64,000 nucleotides of DNA. Source: CBDAPE01 sp965198325. GTDB taxonomy: Bacteria; Pseudomonadota; Alphaproteobacteria; UBA828; JAPUJA01. The stretch is from positions 62,001-126,000 of the forward strand of contig CBDAPE010000015.1 of the NCBI GenBank assembly GCA_965198325.1. Direction: 5' to 3'. A program made the translations under genes and the position numbers. Every line of letters begins with the position of its first letter. Position 1 is the stretch's first letter. The notes under the pieces were generated by a model, which had not been told where the DNA came from, did not search any database, and was given only the letters and a program-made list of their open reading frames with translations. Shown piece after piece: positions 53,330 through 62,051 of the stretch.

Positions 53330-54661
53330 ATGACCGATATCCTACCCAGACTGAGCAAGGCTGACCGGGCGGCGCTCGACGCCGCGAAGGAGACCATGGA
53401 TCGAAAGATGGCACGCTTGCGCGAGGTCGTGCCCTGCGTCGTCGATCTCTCCATCCGGGAAGGCACCCTGCCCGCGCCTTACGGCCACACCCTGGAGGAT
53501 AAGCGCGAGTTGCTGCAGCTTGCCAGGGAGTTCGGATTCACGGACATCGCAATCGCCGCCTATTTCGACTACGAGAACGTCGATGAGGTGTTCGCCCGGG
53601 AACTGAAAGAGTCCGGCGATTCCATGGACGGCTTTTTCTGCAACCTCTCGCTGGTTCAGACCGAAGCGGACAGGCCGCTCGAGCCCAGCTATGCGATGGA
53701 GCGAATCAAGCAGGCGGGAATTCCCAATTTGCTCGCCCTGGCTGAAATCTGGCCGTCGACGCTCAAGCGTCGGGGCCGGACATATGACGACCTGTTCCGC
53801 GACATCGAGGTCAACGTCGCCTACCTGCGCGACGAGATCCTGCCGCCGGCCGACGAGCGGCGGGGGCGGATCTATTTCCGTTTCCTCGATATTTTCGACG
53901 CCTGGGACGAGGACCCGGAGCTCGTCGTCAGCGTGCTGAAGCTGCTCGAAACCCTACCCATTCAGGCGGTCATCTACGAGGACGTCCGGGGCACCCACTT
54001 CCCGTTCCAGACCGCCGAATTGGTCAAGTTGATTCGCCGCTATACACTGCCGCCACGTCTCATTCTGGTTCATCCCCATTCGGGTAACGGGCTCGAGGAC
54101 GCCTCCACCGTCGAGGCAGTACTTGCGGGCGCGGACGGCGTCTGGGCGGGCCTGACTCCCCACGCCGCGCAGGGCGCCCACGGCTCGTCGGCCATGCTGC
54201 TCTCGAACCTGGCGCGCGCGGGGAACCCCCACGTCGCCGAGCTCTTCCAGCTGGAACGGTTGATGGAGATCTGCGATTCGATGTCGCGTATCCATATGGG
54301 CGAGCCGATTCACAAGGATCACCCGGTCATCGGCGAGCGCGCCTATCATTACATCGACCCGGCCTTTATCCAGACCGATCGGCCCTGCGACCTGGCGCCG
54401 GAGACGATCGGCCAGGAGGTCGGTTGGCGCGTGACACCCGCCTGGTCGAGCCCCTACGCGCTGGGCAAGCGTCTGACCCAGCTCGGCCATCCACCGGAGA
54501 TCTCGGAGAACGACGACCTGATCCGCACCATGCGCATGATCATGTCCGAGGCCAACATCGCCGGGAAGCGGATCGAATTCGATTTACCCGAAGAGATGAC
54601 AAAGCTGGTCGAGGCGGCGCAAGACCGTATGGCAGCCCAGCAAGAAACCGCAGCCGAATGA
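53330..54661 (+). CDS. HMGL-like (pyruvate carboxyltransferase-fold) TIM-barrel enzyme
   Basis: A 443-residue enzyme of the HMG-CoA lyase/isopropylmalate synthase fold. DLSIREGT near residue 43 replaces the usual DxTLRDG, and LVHPHSGNGLEDASTVEAVLAGADGVWAG carries the HxH metal pair. Family members do aldol or Claisen cleavages and condensations with a divalent metal. The protein is longer than HMG-CoA lyase and has a charged C-terminal extension; I do not recognise a characterised orthologue. Overlaps the ferredoxin gene by four bases (ATGA), so it is part of the amine operon. Confidence 0.7.
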   Translation: MTDILPRLSKADRAALDAAKETMDRKMARLREVVPCVVDLSIREGTLPAPYGHTLEDKRELLQLAREFGFTDIAIAAYFDYENVDEVFARELKESGDSMDGFFCNLSLVQTEADRPLEPSYAMERIKQAGIPNLLALAEIWPSTLKRRGRTYDDLFRDIEVNVAYLRDEILPPADERRGRIYFRFLDIFDAWDEDPELVVSVLKLLETLPIQAVIYEDVRGTHFPFQTAELVKLIRRYTLPPRLILVHPHSGNGLEDASTVEAVLAGADGVWAGLTPHAAQGAHGSSAMLLSNLARAGNPHVAELFQLERLMEICDSMSRIHMGEPIHKDHPVIGERAYHYIDPAFIQTDRPCDLAPETIGQEVGWRVTPAWSSPYALGKRLTQLGHPPEISENDDLIRTMRMIMSEANIAGKRIEFDLPEEMTKLVEAAQDRMAAQQETAAE

Positions 54662-54984
54662 CGGACGGACTCGACTGGGCTCGGGCGACGACGATCGACG
54701 AGCTTGAAGAGGGATTTCCCGAAGGCGTCGAGCTTGAGGGTCGGCGGCTCGCCCTGTTTCGGATCGGCAACACGGTCTACGCGACCGACGATCAATGTCC
54801 CCACGAACAGGCGTGTCTGTCGGACGGCTATCTCGAGGGTGAGGTGGTCGAATGCCCGCTCCATCAATCGCGCTTCCACATCCCGACGGGCGAAGTCCTC
54901 AGCCCTCCTGCCACGGCGGATTTGACCACCTACCCGGTCAAGATCGAGGACGGGACGGTCCTTGTCGGATTCAAACGAGACTAG
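54658..54984 (+). CDS. Rieske-type ferredoxin
   Basis: A 108-residue soluble Rieske ferredoxin. Ligand motifs are CPHEQACL (CxH) and CPLHQSRFH (CxxH), 16 residues apart, then TGEVLSPPA. Likely electron donor to the Rieske oxygenase at 48783. No dedicated ferredoxin reductase is in the operon; the flavoprotein at 50166 or a housekeeping reductase could supply electrons. Starts inside the stop region of the previous gene. Confidence 0.92.
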   Translation: MTDGLDWARATTIDELEEGFPEGVELEGRRLALFRIGNTVYATDDQCPHEQACLSDGYLEGEVVECPLHQSRFHIPTGEVLSPPATADLTTYPVKIEDGTVLVGFKRD

Positions 54985-55002
54985 AAACAGGGAGGGACGC
55001 CC

Positions 55003-55614
55003 ATGCGGGTGCCAATTCATCCGGGAACCGTCGACTGGGCGGGAGAGAACCCCGGCATTTACCTGAGAGAAACCGCCGACGGCCCGTTCGTCACACTGAT
55101 GGTCTATTTTCGGATCGTCGTCTCCAGCTTCGGCCGTGGTCATGCGCTGGCCCTGCTGGAACGCCCCCGCGAGGCGACATATTGGCCGGACATTGCGAAT
55201 CTTCTGATCTCCGATAACGAGCCGCTGGCGCGCTATCTGGTTGGGAACTTCGTCGCGAAGTTTCCGGCCTTTGCCGATGCCGCCGCACTCGAAGGGTTGC
55301 CCCACACGCCGCTGACCGGGGTGACAAGCGGCGGCGACGGGCTCAGTGCCTACACTGAAACGGTCCGCGCGGAGGGCCTTGAAGTCGAGTTGGCCTGGCG
55401 GAATCTTGGCGCTCCGTTTGCCGTCGAACTCGCCAGCGACCGGACGCCGACGGGACACGAGATGTTCAGCACCTTCTTGGAGGGGCACGACGCCTCGATT
55501 GCGGTCAACGGCCGGCGCCTCGCGGGTAAACCCTTCCCACGGGACTTCAACGGCCGGACCACAAGCTCGGCATTCCTGGCCTTCTGCGAAAGCTGGGTCA
55601 CGCCGCCGGCCTGA
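55003..55614 (+). CDS. Unknown protein, last gene of the amine-oxidation operon
   Basis: A 203-residue soluble protein, no signal peptide or membrane segment and no motif I recognise. It starts 18 bases after the ferredoxin stop, preceded by GGAGGG, so translation is well supported. The sequence is rich in beta-type segments (VTLMVYFRIVVSSFG) and ends FCESWVTPPA. Genomic position suggests a role tied to the Rieske/TMADH-like enzymes. Confidence 0.6.
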   Translation: MRVPIHPGTVDWAGENPGIYLRETADGPFVTLMVYFRIVVSSFGRGHALALLERPREATYWPDIANLLISDNEPLARYLVGNFVAKFPAFADAAALEGLPHTPLTGVTSGGDGLSAYTETVRAEGLEVELAWRNLGAPFAVELASDRTPTGHEMFSTFLEGHDASIAVNGRRLAGKPFPRDFNGRTTSSAFLAFCESWVTPPA

Positions 55615-55853
55615 CGCCTGCGGCGAATGCAAACGAGGATCACCGGATAGGACCGGCATTGAAACGCAACTTCCAGTTCGACACTCCGGAACTCCGGCAC
55701 AAGGTTTGAGACGATCGGATGTGCGGCTGGTGCGATTTCGCGAGGCTCGCGGAAACCGGCTCGGAGAATCTCGTCGAGGGCAACGGCACCTGGGTCTTCG
55801 ATAACGGGGGCCTTTGGAACTGGCGCCACGCGGCAGGTGCTTTCCTGCGTGCC

Positions 55854-57059
55854 CTATTCGGGGTAGTGGGGAACCAAAATCCCGATCTCGACCATCCAAC
55901 GCAGCGTCTTGTTGGGGCTCGTCCGACAGGCGTGCTCGATCTCGATCAGCAGCCGGCGGCCGGCCGTCTCGCCCCAGAACCAGCGGCCCAGCTCGGTGCT
56001 GGTTGTGAGCGTGCCTTCGAAGCTCTTGGCCTCGGTGTAATAGGCCATGAGGTCGTCGAGCGCGAAACGGAAGACGGCGGGCTGCGGCTGACCCTTGACC
56101 GGGTTTGGGGGCAGGTCCGAGCTCAGAAAGCCCACGAGGAAAGCCGCGAGATCGTCCAGGCCCACCTGGCTCGCACCAACCGTTGAGCGTCCTCGGGCGG
56201 CGACCGCGCTGTCATAGAGCGGGCGAAGCTCGGCATCTTCCGTCTCGAGCCGGGCCAGCAGCTCAGCGGGATCGGTTCGCTCGGCATCGGACTCGAGCGC
56301 CGGCGGCCGGCAGGACCAGCCCAGATCCTTGTCGAAATTCGAGACGTCGTCGGGGAAATCGTCCAGCACCGGCCCGTCCGGCGCCTTGAGCAGGTCGAGC
56401 ACGGCGCGCAGCACGCGCATCTGGAGCACCGGTTCGTCGGGCCCGCCGAATGGCTTACCCAGCTCGAAGGGCACCCACAGGGCGCGCGGCGGGCGGATCG
56501 CCTCCACATGGGGGCGCACGAAGGCGAGTGTCGTCGTCGCCAAGCCGTCTTCCTCGAGGTAATGGGCAAGCCCGCTCACGGCGCGCGTGCAGAACGGTCA
56601 GACAGGGCAGAGCAGGACCGTATCGACTGCTTCGGCCTTCATCTGCTGGGCGGCTTTGTGCGCATGAGTCTCCATTTCCTCGGGCGGCGAGCCGCCGAGG
56701 AAGGAATAGTGCGTATCCGCGATCGAGCCCAACTCGCCCGCGTCCACCAGTTCGCGCAGCCGATCGAAGGGCAGGATCAGGTTGAGGTCCTGCTGAAATC
56801 CCGTCCGGTCGTGGTCGCCCGAATGGTGGCTCTGGATGAGATCCCTATCGTCGGGACCGAAACACCGGTAATTCCTGGCGGTCAAGCTGAAGCGTTTGTC
56901 ATCCCGGCGGTGTACGGCAGCAGTCGAGATCAACGCTATTCGCGCTTCCGCCAGCGGCTTCGCCGGCGTCCAGGGTTTGGTGTCGTAAGTCGGCAGGGGC
57001 AGGTCGATGACGTCGCGATATGCCCATGGCCACGATTTCATCCGGTTGAGGTGAACCAC
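55854..57059 (-). CDS. GrdB-like selenoprotein of the glycine/sarcosine/betaine/D-proline reductase family
   Basis: Reading from the GTG at 57059 (AAGGAG five bases upstream), the frame is 402 codons with one internal TGA (56598-56600, codon 154). Both halves are in the same frame and the joint reads LLCPV-U-PFCTRAV. The family active site is UxxCTR at the end of a V-D-x-V-L-L strand, exactly this context, so the TGA almost certainly encodes selenocysteine. N-terminal landmarks: ARIALISTAAVHRRDD, FQQDLNLILPFDRLREL, THYSFLGG. Members of this group in proteobacteria have uncharacterised reductase or lyase roles. Without selenium the product would end at 153 residues. The SelB/SelA/selC machinery is not in the window. 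Confidence 0.82.
56564..56600 (-). promoter_or_regulatory. UGA selenocysteine codon with downstream hairpin (candidate SECIS)
   Basis: TGA at 56598-56600. 24 bases downstream in the mRNA, GGGCUUGCCC (56573-56564) can fold into a short hairpin; a second small stem CACG/CGUG lies between. Bacterial SECIS hairpins sit in this distance range, but this fold is short and not verified. Confidence 0.35.
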
Positions 57060-57248
57060 GCGTGCTCCTTCCCGACCCGCCGAATTTGAATGATTTCTTT
57101 CAGCATAGCAAAGAGCCAGCATCGTCGAAAGGGGATGGGAATTGGCGGTAGCAAAACGCCGCAAAGCCTGTCTCGACGATCTCGACGGATGACGAATAGC
57201 GCGACATTCCTAGAATACCGCCCGAGGCATCGTCGGGGGGGCGCGGCT

Positions 57249-58436
57249 TCAAATTACGTTTGCGTCGCGAAGTGCCTTAACGCGCGCGTCGCTGTAGCCC
57301 AGCCCCTGCAATATATCGTCCGTATCGGAACCAAGCGCGGGCGCCGGGCGCGCGGGCGGGTCCTCGCCGATGGAGCGCACCGGCGCAGCCACCATGCGGT
57401 ACGCGCCGGCGCTGGGATGCGTGATCGTCTGGATGCGGTCGTGGTCGGTGACGAAGGGCGCGTCGAGCGCCTGGGCGATGTCGTTGATCGGCGCCGCCGG
57501 CACGGAACCTGCGAACAGCTCGAGCCATTCAGCAGTGGTCCGCGCCCGCAACGCAGTATCCAACAGATCCGTGAGGAGCTCACGATTCTCGAGCCGCTCC
57601 TTGAACGTGCGAAAGCGCGGATCGTCGACCCATTCCGGCTTGTTCAGCGTCCGGCACAACGCCGGCCAGAATTTCTCTTTGTTGCACATGATGAAAATCC
57701 AGCCGTCGGCACTGGGGAACATCTGGGACGGCGTCAACGACGGATGCGCCGAGCGCGGCAGCCGATTCTGGACCACCCCTTCGTTGAGGTACCAGGTGGC
57801 CAGGTAATTGAGGTTGCCGAGAGCCAAATCAAACAGGCTGACGTCGATATCGCGCCCGACGCCGGTTTCGCGTGCCGCCGTCAACGCCGCCAGCACGGCG
57901 AAGGCCATCGCCAGTCCCGTCATCATATCGACGATCGACAGCCCGAACCGGGTGGGCGGCCCGTCGGGTTCGCCGGTCAGGGAGAAGTACCCCGCCTCGG
58001 CCTGCATCAGATAATCGAAGCCCGGCCAGGCTTTGCGCGGACCGGTGCGGCCATAGGCCGTGAGGTGGGCGCACACGATCCTCGGGTTGTGTTCTGCAAG
58101 ATGATCATAGTCGAGTCCCAGTTTCGCCGGGACGTCGCCGCGCAGATTGCAGGTCAAGGCGTCGGCGCTACGGACAAGATCGTGGAAGATGGCCTGTCCG
58201 TCGGGAGTTGCGAGGTCGAGGGTCAGGCTTCGCTTGTTGCGGTTGAAGCTATGGAAGAACAGGCTGTCGCCCGGTCCGAAGAAATATGGCCCGACATGAC
58301 GCGACATGTCGCCACCGTCGCCGGGGTTCTCGATCTTGATGACCTCGGCGCCCTGATCGGCCAGATACATGGTTCCGAACGGCCCCGCGCCGTATTGTTC
58401 GACGGCGAGGATCCTGAGGCCTTTCAAGGGCAGCAT
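57249..58436 (-). CDS. CaiB/BaiF family III CoA-transferase
   Basis: A 395-residue family III CoA-transferase. LRILAVEQYGAGPFGTMYLADQGAEVIKIENP is the typical start and the catalytic Asp lies in GFDYLMQAEAG, followed by DMMTG. It moves CoA between carboxylic acids, so it activates the operon substrate or recycles CoA. Its start overlaps the acyl-CoA dehydrogenase stop by one base (58436). Last gene of a minus-strand operon that starts at 61560. Confidence 0.93.
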   Translation of the reverse strand: MLPLKGLRILAVEQYGAGPFGTMYLADQGAEVIKIENPGDGGDMSRHVGPYFFGPGDSLFFHSFNRNKRSLTLDLATPDGQAIFHDLVRSADALTCNLRGDVPAKLGLDYDHLAEHNPRIVCAHLTAYGRTGPRKAWPGFDYLMQAEAGYFSLTGEPDGPPTRFGLSIVDMMTGLAMAFAVLAALTAARETGVGRDIDVSLFDLALGNLNYLATWYLNEGVVQNRLPRSAHPSLTPSQMFPSADGWIFIMCNKEKFWPALCRTLNKPEWVDDPRFRTFKERLENRELLTDLLDTALRARTTAEWLELFAGSVPAAPINDIAQALDAPFVTDHDRIQTITHPSAGAYRMVAAPVRSIGEDPPARPAPALGSDTDDILQGLGYSDARVKALRDANVI

Positions 58437-59602
58437 CAGCCCGGATCACGTTCGATGAGCTGGCGGGCGATGATGATCCGCTGCAGCTCGTTGGTTCCCT
58501 CACCGATGGCCAGCAGAGGGGCGTCGCGATAATAACGCTCGATGTTGAACTCCTTGGAATAGCCGTAGGCGCCGTGAATGCGCATTGCCTCGAGGCTGTT
58601 CTCGATCGCTGCCTCGGTGGCGAAAAGCTTGGCCATCCCCGCCTCCATATCACAGCGTTGTCCCGAATCGTAGGCCCGGGCCGCCGAGTCAACGAGCAGC
58701 CGTGCCGCCTCGACCCTTGTGACCATGTCGGCGAGTTTGAACTGGATCGCCTGGTGCTCGCAGATCGGCTTGCCGAAGGTCTTGCGTGTCTGGGCGTAGG
58801 CCGTGGCCTCCTCTAGACAGGCGCGTGCGACGCCGACGCCGCGGGCGGCGACATTGAGTCGGCCGAGCTCGAGTCCCGCGAGAATCTGCTGCAGCCCGCG
58901 ACCCTCGACTCCACCGATAAGGTTAGCGGCCGGAACCCGGCAGTCCGCGAATACCATCTCGCCGGTATCCACACCCCGGTAGCCGAGCTTTTCGAGTTTG
59001 CGGCCGATCTCGAACCCCGGCCCCTTCTCCACCAGCAACAGGCTCATGCCCTTGTGCCGAGGCTCCGCCTCCGGATCGGTCTTCACCAGCACGGCCAGGA
59101 TCTGACCCTGAATGCTGTTGGTGATCCAGGTCTTCGCACCGTTGACCACGTATGCCTCGCCCTGACGTTCGGCACGGGTCCTGATGGCCTGCAGGTCGGT
59201 GCCGCAATCGGGCTCGGTCAGCGCGATGCCACCGCGCACCGCGCCGCTTGCGAATTTCGGCAGGTGACGGTTTTTTTGAGCTTCGGTGCCGAAGCGTTGG
59301 ACCGCGGCGGCCATGATGAGGTGGGAGTTGAAGATCCCCGAGACCGACATCCACACCGCCGACACCCGCTCGACAATCTTGGCATAGGTCGTGGTCGACA
59401 GACCCAGCCCGCCATATTCGGGTGCGATGGTGGCGCCGAACAGGCCCAGTGCCTTCATCTTTTCGACGATCTCGCCGGGGTAGGTGTCAGTCGCTTCGAG
59501 TTCGTGAACGTAAGGCTTCACGTCGCGATCAAGGAAGCGATCGACGCTGTCCAAGATCAGCTCTTCCTGGTCGTTCGTCGGCGAGCGGTTGTCAGAGGCC
59601 AC
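58436..59602 (-). CDS. Acyl-CoA dehydrogenase
   Basis: FAD-dependent acyl-CoA dehydrogenase, 388 residues. FAD and substrate motifs: GGIALTEPDCGTDL, VNGAKTWITNS, EAMRIHGAYGYSKEFNIERYYRDA and the C-terminal IGEGTNELQRIIIARQL with the catalytic Glu region. Closest in style to the glutaryl/isovaleryl group. The operon (PrpD-like, MaoC, this enzyme, CoA-transferase) points to oxidation of a dicarboxylic or branched CoA thioester. Confidence 0.95.
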   Translation of the reverse strand: MASDNRSPTNDQEELILDSVDRFLDRDVKPYVHELEATDTYPGEIVEKMKALGLFGATIAPEYGGLGLSTTTYAKIVERVSAVWMSVSGIFNSHLIMAAAVQRFGTEAQKNRHLPKFASGAVRGGIALTEPDCGTDLQAIRTRAERQGEAYVVNGAKTWITNSIQGQILAVLVKTDPEAEPRHKGMSLLLVEKGPGFEIGRKLEKLGYRGVDTGEMVFADCRVPAANLIGGVEGRGLQQILAGLELGRLNVAARGVGVARACLEEATAYAQTRKTFGKPICEHQAIQFKLADMVTRVEAARLLVDSAARAYDSGQRCDMEAGMAKLFATEAAIENSLEAMRIHGAYGYSKEFNIERYYRDAPLLAIGEGTNELQRIIIARQLIERDPG

Positions 59603-59614
59603 GGCGTTAACGGC

Positions 59615-60133
59615 TCAGTCGCCGATCATGTCATCGACCGAATGTCCCCGCTTGGGCACCAGAACGGTCCGCTCGTAGGTCATAAAGATGCTGCCATCGG
59701 CTTTCTTGCCCGTGGTCTTCACGGTGACCAGGCCCTGCTCCGGGCGCGAGTCGGATTTGCGCTTCGATAGCACTTCCGACTCGGCGTAAATGGTATCGCC
59801 CGCAAACACCGGCGCCGTCAGACGGATGTCGTTCCAGCCCAAGTTCGCGATGGCCTTCTGGCTGACGTCACTGACGCTCATCCCGGCAACGATTGCAAGG
59901 GTCAGGGCGCTGTTCACGATCGGCCGGCCAAACTCGCTCTTGGCCGCGTAGGCGGCATCGAAGTGCAGGGGATGGGTGTTCATGGTCAGCAGGGTGAACC
60001 AGGTATTGTCGGCTTCGCTGATGGTCCGGCCTGGACGGTGCTCATAGACGTCGCCGACCTTGAAATCCTCGTAACAGCGCCCAAAGGATTCTCGATAGCG
60101 GCCGGGTCCCACCTCGGTATGTGTAACCGCCAT
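59615..60133 (-). CDS. MaoC-family dehydratase
   Basis: Hot-dog-fold (R)-specific enoyl-CoA hydratase/MaoC-like protein, 172 residues. The hydratase motif is present as ADNTWFTLLTMNTHPLHFDAAYA with the Asn/Asp-His pair, and NSALTLAIVAGMSVSDVSQ forms the following helix. Typical of mesaconyl-CoA hydratase-type genes beside CoA-transferases. Twelve bases separate it from the PrpD-like gene. Confidence 0.92.
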   Translation of the reverse strand: MAVTHTEVGPGRYRESFGRCYEDFKVGDVYEHRPGRTISEADNTWFTLLTMNTHPLHFDAAYAAKSEFGRPIVNSALTLAIVAGMSVSDVSQKAIANLGWNDIRLTAPVFAGDTIYAESEVLSKRKSDSRPEQGLVTVKTTGKKADGSIFMTYERTVLVPKRGHSVDDMIGD

Positions 60134-60144
60134 GGTGTACCCGT

Positions 60145-61560
60145 TCAGCCCTTGCCCGCCGCCACTGTGAGCGGGACCGTGCTGCCGCTCCGGGTAAGCC
60201 GCAGCACCTCGCCGATATCGTTCGCGGTCTCGAGAGAAAGTAGCGCCGCCGCGAGATCATCGAGTCTGGCGGCCGGCAGATACGGGCCGACGAGGCCGTC
60301 GAACTTGGCGCGCAGCTCGTCCGCAGTCAGGAACGCTTCAGGCTCTCCCTTGGCAATGGCGACCAGGGTGTCGAATGTTCCCCGCTTCGTCCGCACTTGC
60401 GCGCGGGCACCCATAGGGCTCGCAAACGCAGTCTCCGCATTCGGCTCCACGACCGTGGACACCAGGCGACACAAGCGCAAGGTTGCGTCATTTCCGATAT
60501 GACGGGTGTAATCTTCCCATGCCATACCGCCCTCTCGCAGCACCACGGCAGCAAGGAACGGCATCGAGAACTGGCCGTCGACGATGTTTTTCGGGTGATG
60601 CTTGTCAACCTCGGGGTCGCCGATGATGTCCCAGCCCGTATGCGACAGGCCGATCTCGACGGACTCGATTTCCTCGGGTTCGATTTGGTGGGCACGACGG
60701 AGCGCAATCAGCGCCTCCATCCCAGCGTGGCTGTAGCGGCAGGAGGGATAAGGCTTCACGCCGATCGCCAGGGTCTCGTAGACCTCACCCAACCCTTCCA
60801 TCGCTTTCTCGACCATCGGGTTCGGGGCATAGCTGCGCAGGAATCCGGCCTTGCCCGCCAACGGCTCGGCGGGACCCGTAAACCCTTCCCGGGCAAGGCT
60901 CGCGGCGATCAACCCGTTCATGGCTGCATGTCCTACTTGATAACGCTTGGTCCAGGCACCATCGACCAGGAACGCCATCGATCCCGCCGCCTGGCTCAGA
61001 CAGATGCCGAAGGCGTTCGCGACCTGCCCGGCGGACAGTCCGAAAACCCGGGCGGCGGCCGCCGCGGCTCCAAAGGCGCCGCAGGTGGCGGTGGGGTGAT
61101 AGCCGCGGTCGTAATGGTCCTTCGGTCCAAGGGCCATGCTCAACCGGATCTGGACTTCGTAGCCGGCGACGATGCCGGCGATCAACGTGCGGCCGTCGCC
61201 GCCGGTCATCTCGGCCGCAGCCAGCGCCGCGGGCACGATCGGCGCGCTCGCATGGATCGAGCCGCCGGCATGTGTGTCGTCAAAATCCAGCGAATGGGCG
61301 AGCGTGCCGTTGATCAGCGCCGCGCCCGGAGGCGCAAAACCCGCCTCGTCGCCGACGACGGTCGACTGCCCGCGCCCAAGCCCTAGACTGTCGACCGCAG
61401 CCAGCAGGCTGGGTGTCGATTCTGCGTCATGTCGGGCACGCAGGGCGATGCCGAGAATATCCATGACGAGTAGCTTGGCGCGCTCGGTCACCCCCTCCGG
61501 CATACCCTCGAACGAGAAGTCAGCAACAAATCCCGAGAGTCGGGCGGTTATTGTAGACAT
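60145..61560 (-). CDS. MmgE/PrpD-family protein
   Basis: A 471-residue protein of the 2-methylcitrate dehydratase/cis-aconitate decarboxylase family. LVMDILGIALRAR and NGTLAHSLDFDDTHAGGSIHASAPIVPAALAAAE are the typical signatures. The reaction (dehydration or decarboxylation of a tricarboxylic acid analogue, or a CoA-linked reaction) cannot be chosen from sequence. First gene of the operon PrpD-MaoC-ACAD-CaiB. Confidence 0.9.
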   Translation of the reverse strand: MSTITARLSGFVADFSFEGMPEGVTERAKLLVMDILGIALRARHDAESTPSLLAAVDSLGLGRGQSTVVGDEAGFAPPGAALINGTLAHSLDFDDTHAGGSIHASAPIVPAALAAAEMTGGDGRTLIAGIVAGYEVQIRLSMALGPKDHYDRGYHPTATCGAFGAAAAAARVFGLSAGQVANAFGICLSQAAGSMAFLVDGAWTKRYQVGHAAMNGLIAASLAREGFTGPAEPLAGKAGFLRSYAPNPMVEKAMEGLGEVYETLAIGVKPYPSCRYSHAGMEALIALRRAHQIEPEEIESVEIGLSHTGWDIIGDPEVDKHHPKNIVDGQFSMPFLAAVVLREGGMAWEDYTRHIGNDATLRLCRLVSTVVEPNAETAFASPMGARAQVRTKRGTFDTLVAIAKGEPEAFLTADELRAKFDGLVGPYLPAARLDDLAAALLSLETANDIGEVLRLTRSGSTVPLTVAAGKG

Positions 61561-61768
61561 GACGGGTCACTCCTGATGGCGCGTACGGACAACCGCACCG
61601 GGGCACCCTATCGCGCTATCCCGCTCGACCGCAACAGGATCGGACGTGAGGTGGCCTGCGCCCTGTCTTTCCTATTCCTAAGTCGGCTTTATTCTGGTTA
61701 TGGTCCTAATTGGGCCCGAGCGCAGGAAGCAAAATAGCCTGCATCAGCTGACCGCTCATTGATTTATC

Positions 61769-61948
61769 ATGAGTGAGCCTGCGTTGCCCATAACCGGCGC
61801 GTGCGAGGAAGGTGTTGTGTGCTCCGAGTTCAGAACGCTGCCGTCCGATGGTACCTGTTGCCATTGTGGCATGTGCCATAGATTTAATCACGCACCGCTC
61901 GTTGACTTCATCACAGTCACGCGACCGGCTTTGAGAGAGTCGAAATGA
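61769..61948 (+). pseudogene. Remnant of a GFA/CENP-V-type zinc protein
   Basis: A 59-codon frame MSEPALPITGACEEG... with a CCHCGMCHR motif resembles the start of glutathione-dependent formaldehyde-activating (GFA) proteins (GGCxCGxV...CHCxxCRR), compressed and then diverging into unrelated sequence. No full GFA domain follows. The surrounding 61561-62051 intergenic stretch shows nothing else recognisable. Probably a decayed gene; a short functional protein is unlikely. Confidence 0.4.
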
Positions 61949-62051
61949 ACCTTAATTCGTTATGGCCGGCACCCCGCCATGAACGCGCGCGGACATTCGG
62001 GCAAGAATGCATATTCCCGCCATGTCGGGCGTCGCTCGACATGGCGCGAGA

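Noticed and set aside
55719..56186. Plus-strand reading frame MCGWCDFARL... as a small protein
   Set aside because: Most of it is the antisense of the GrdB-like gene, and the part before 55853 has no ribosome site or recognisable motif.
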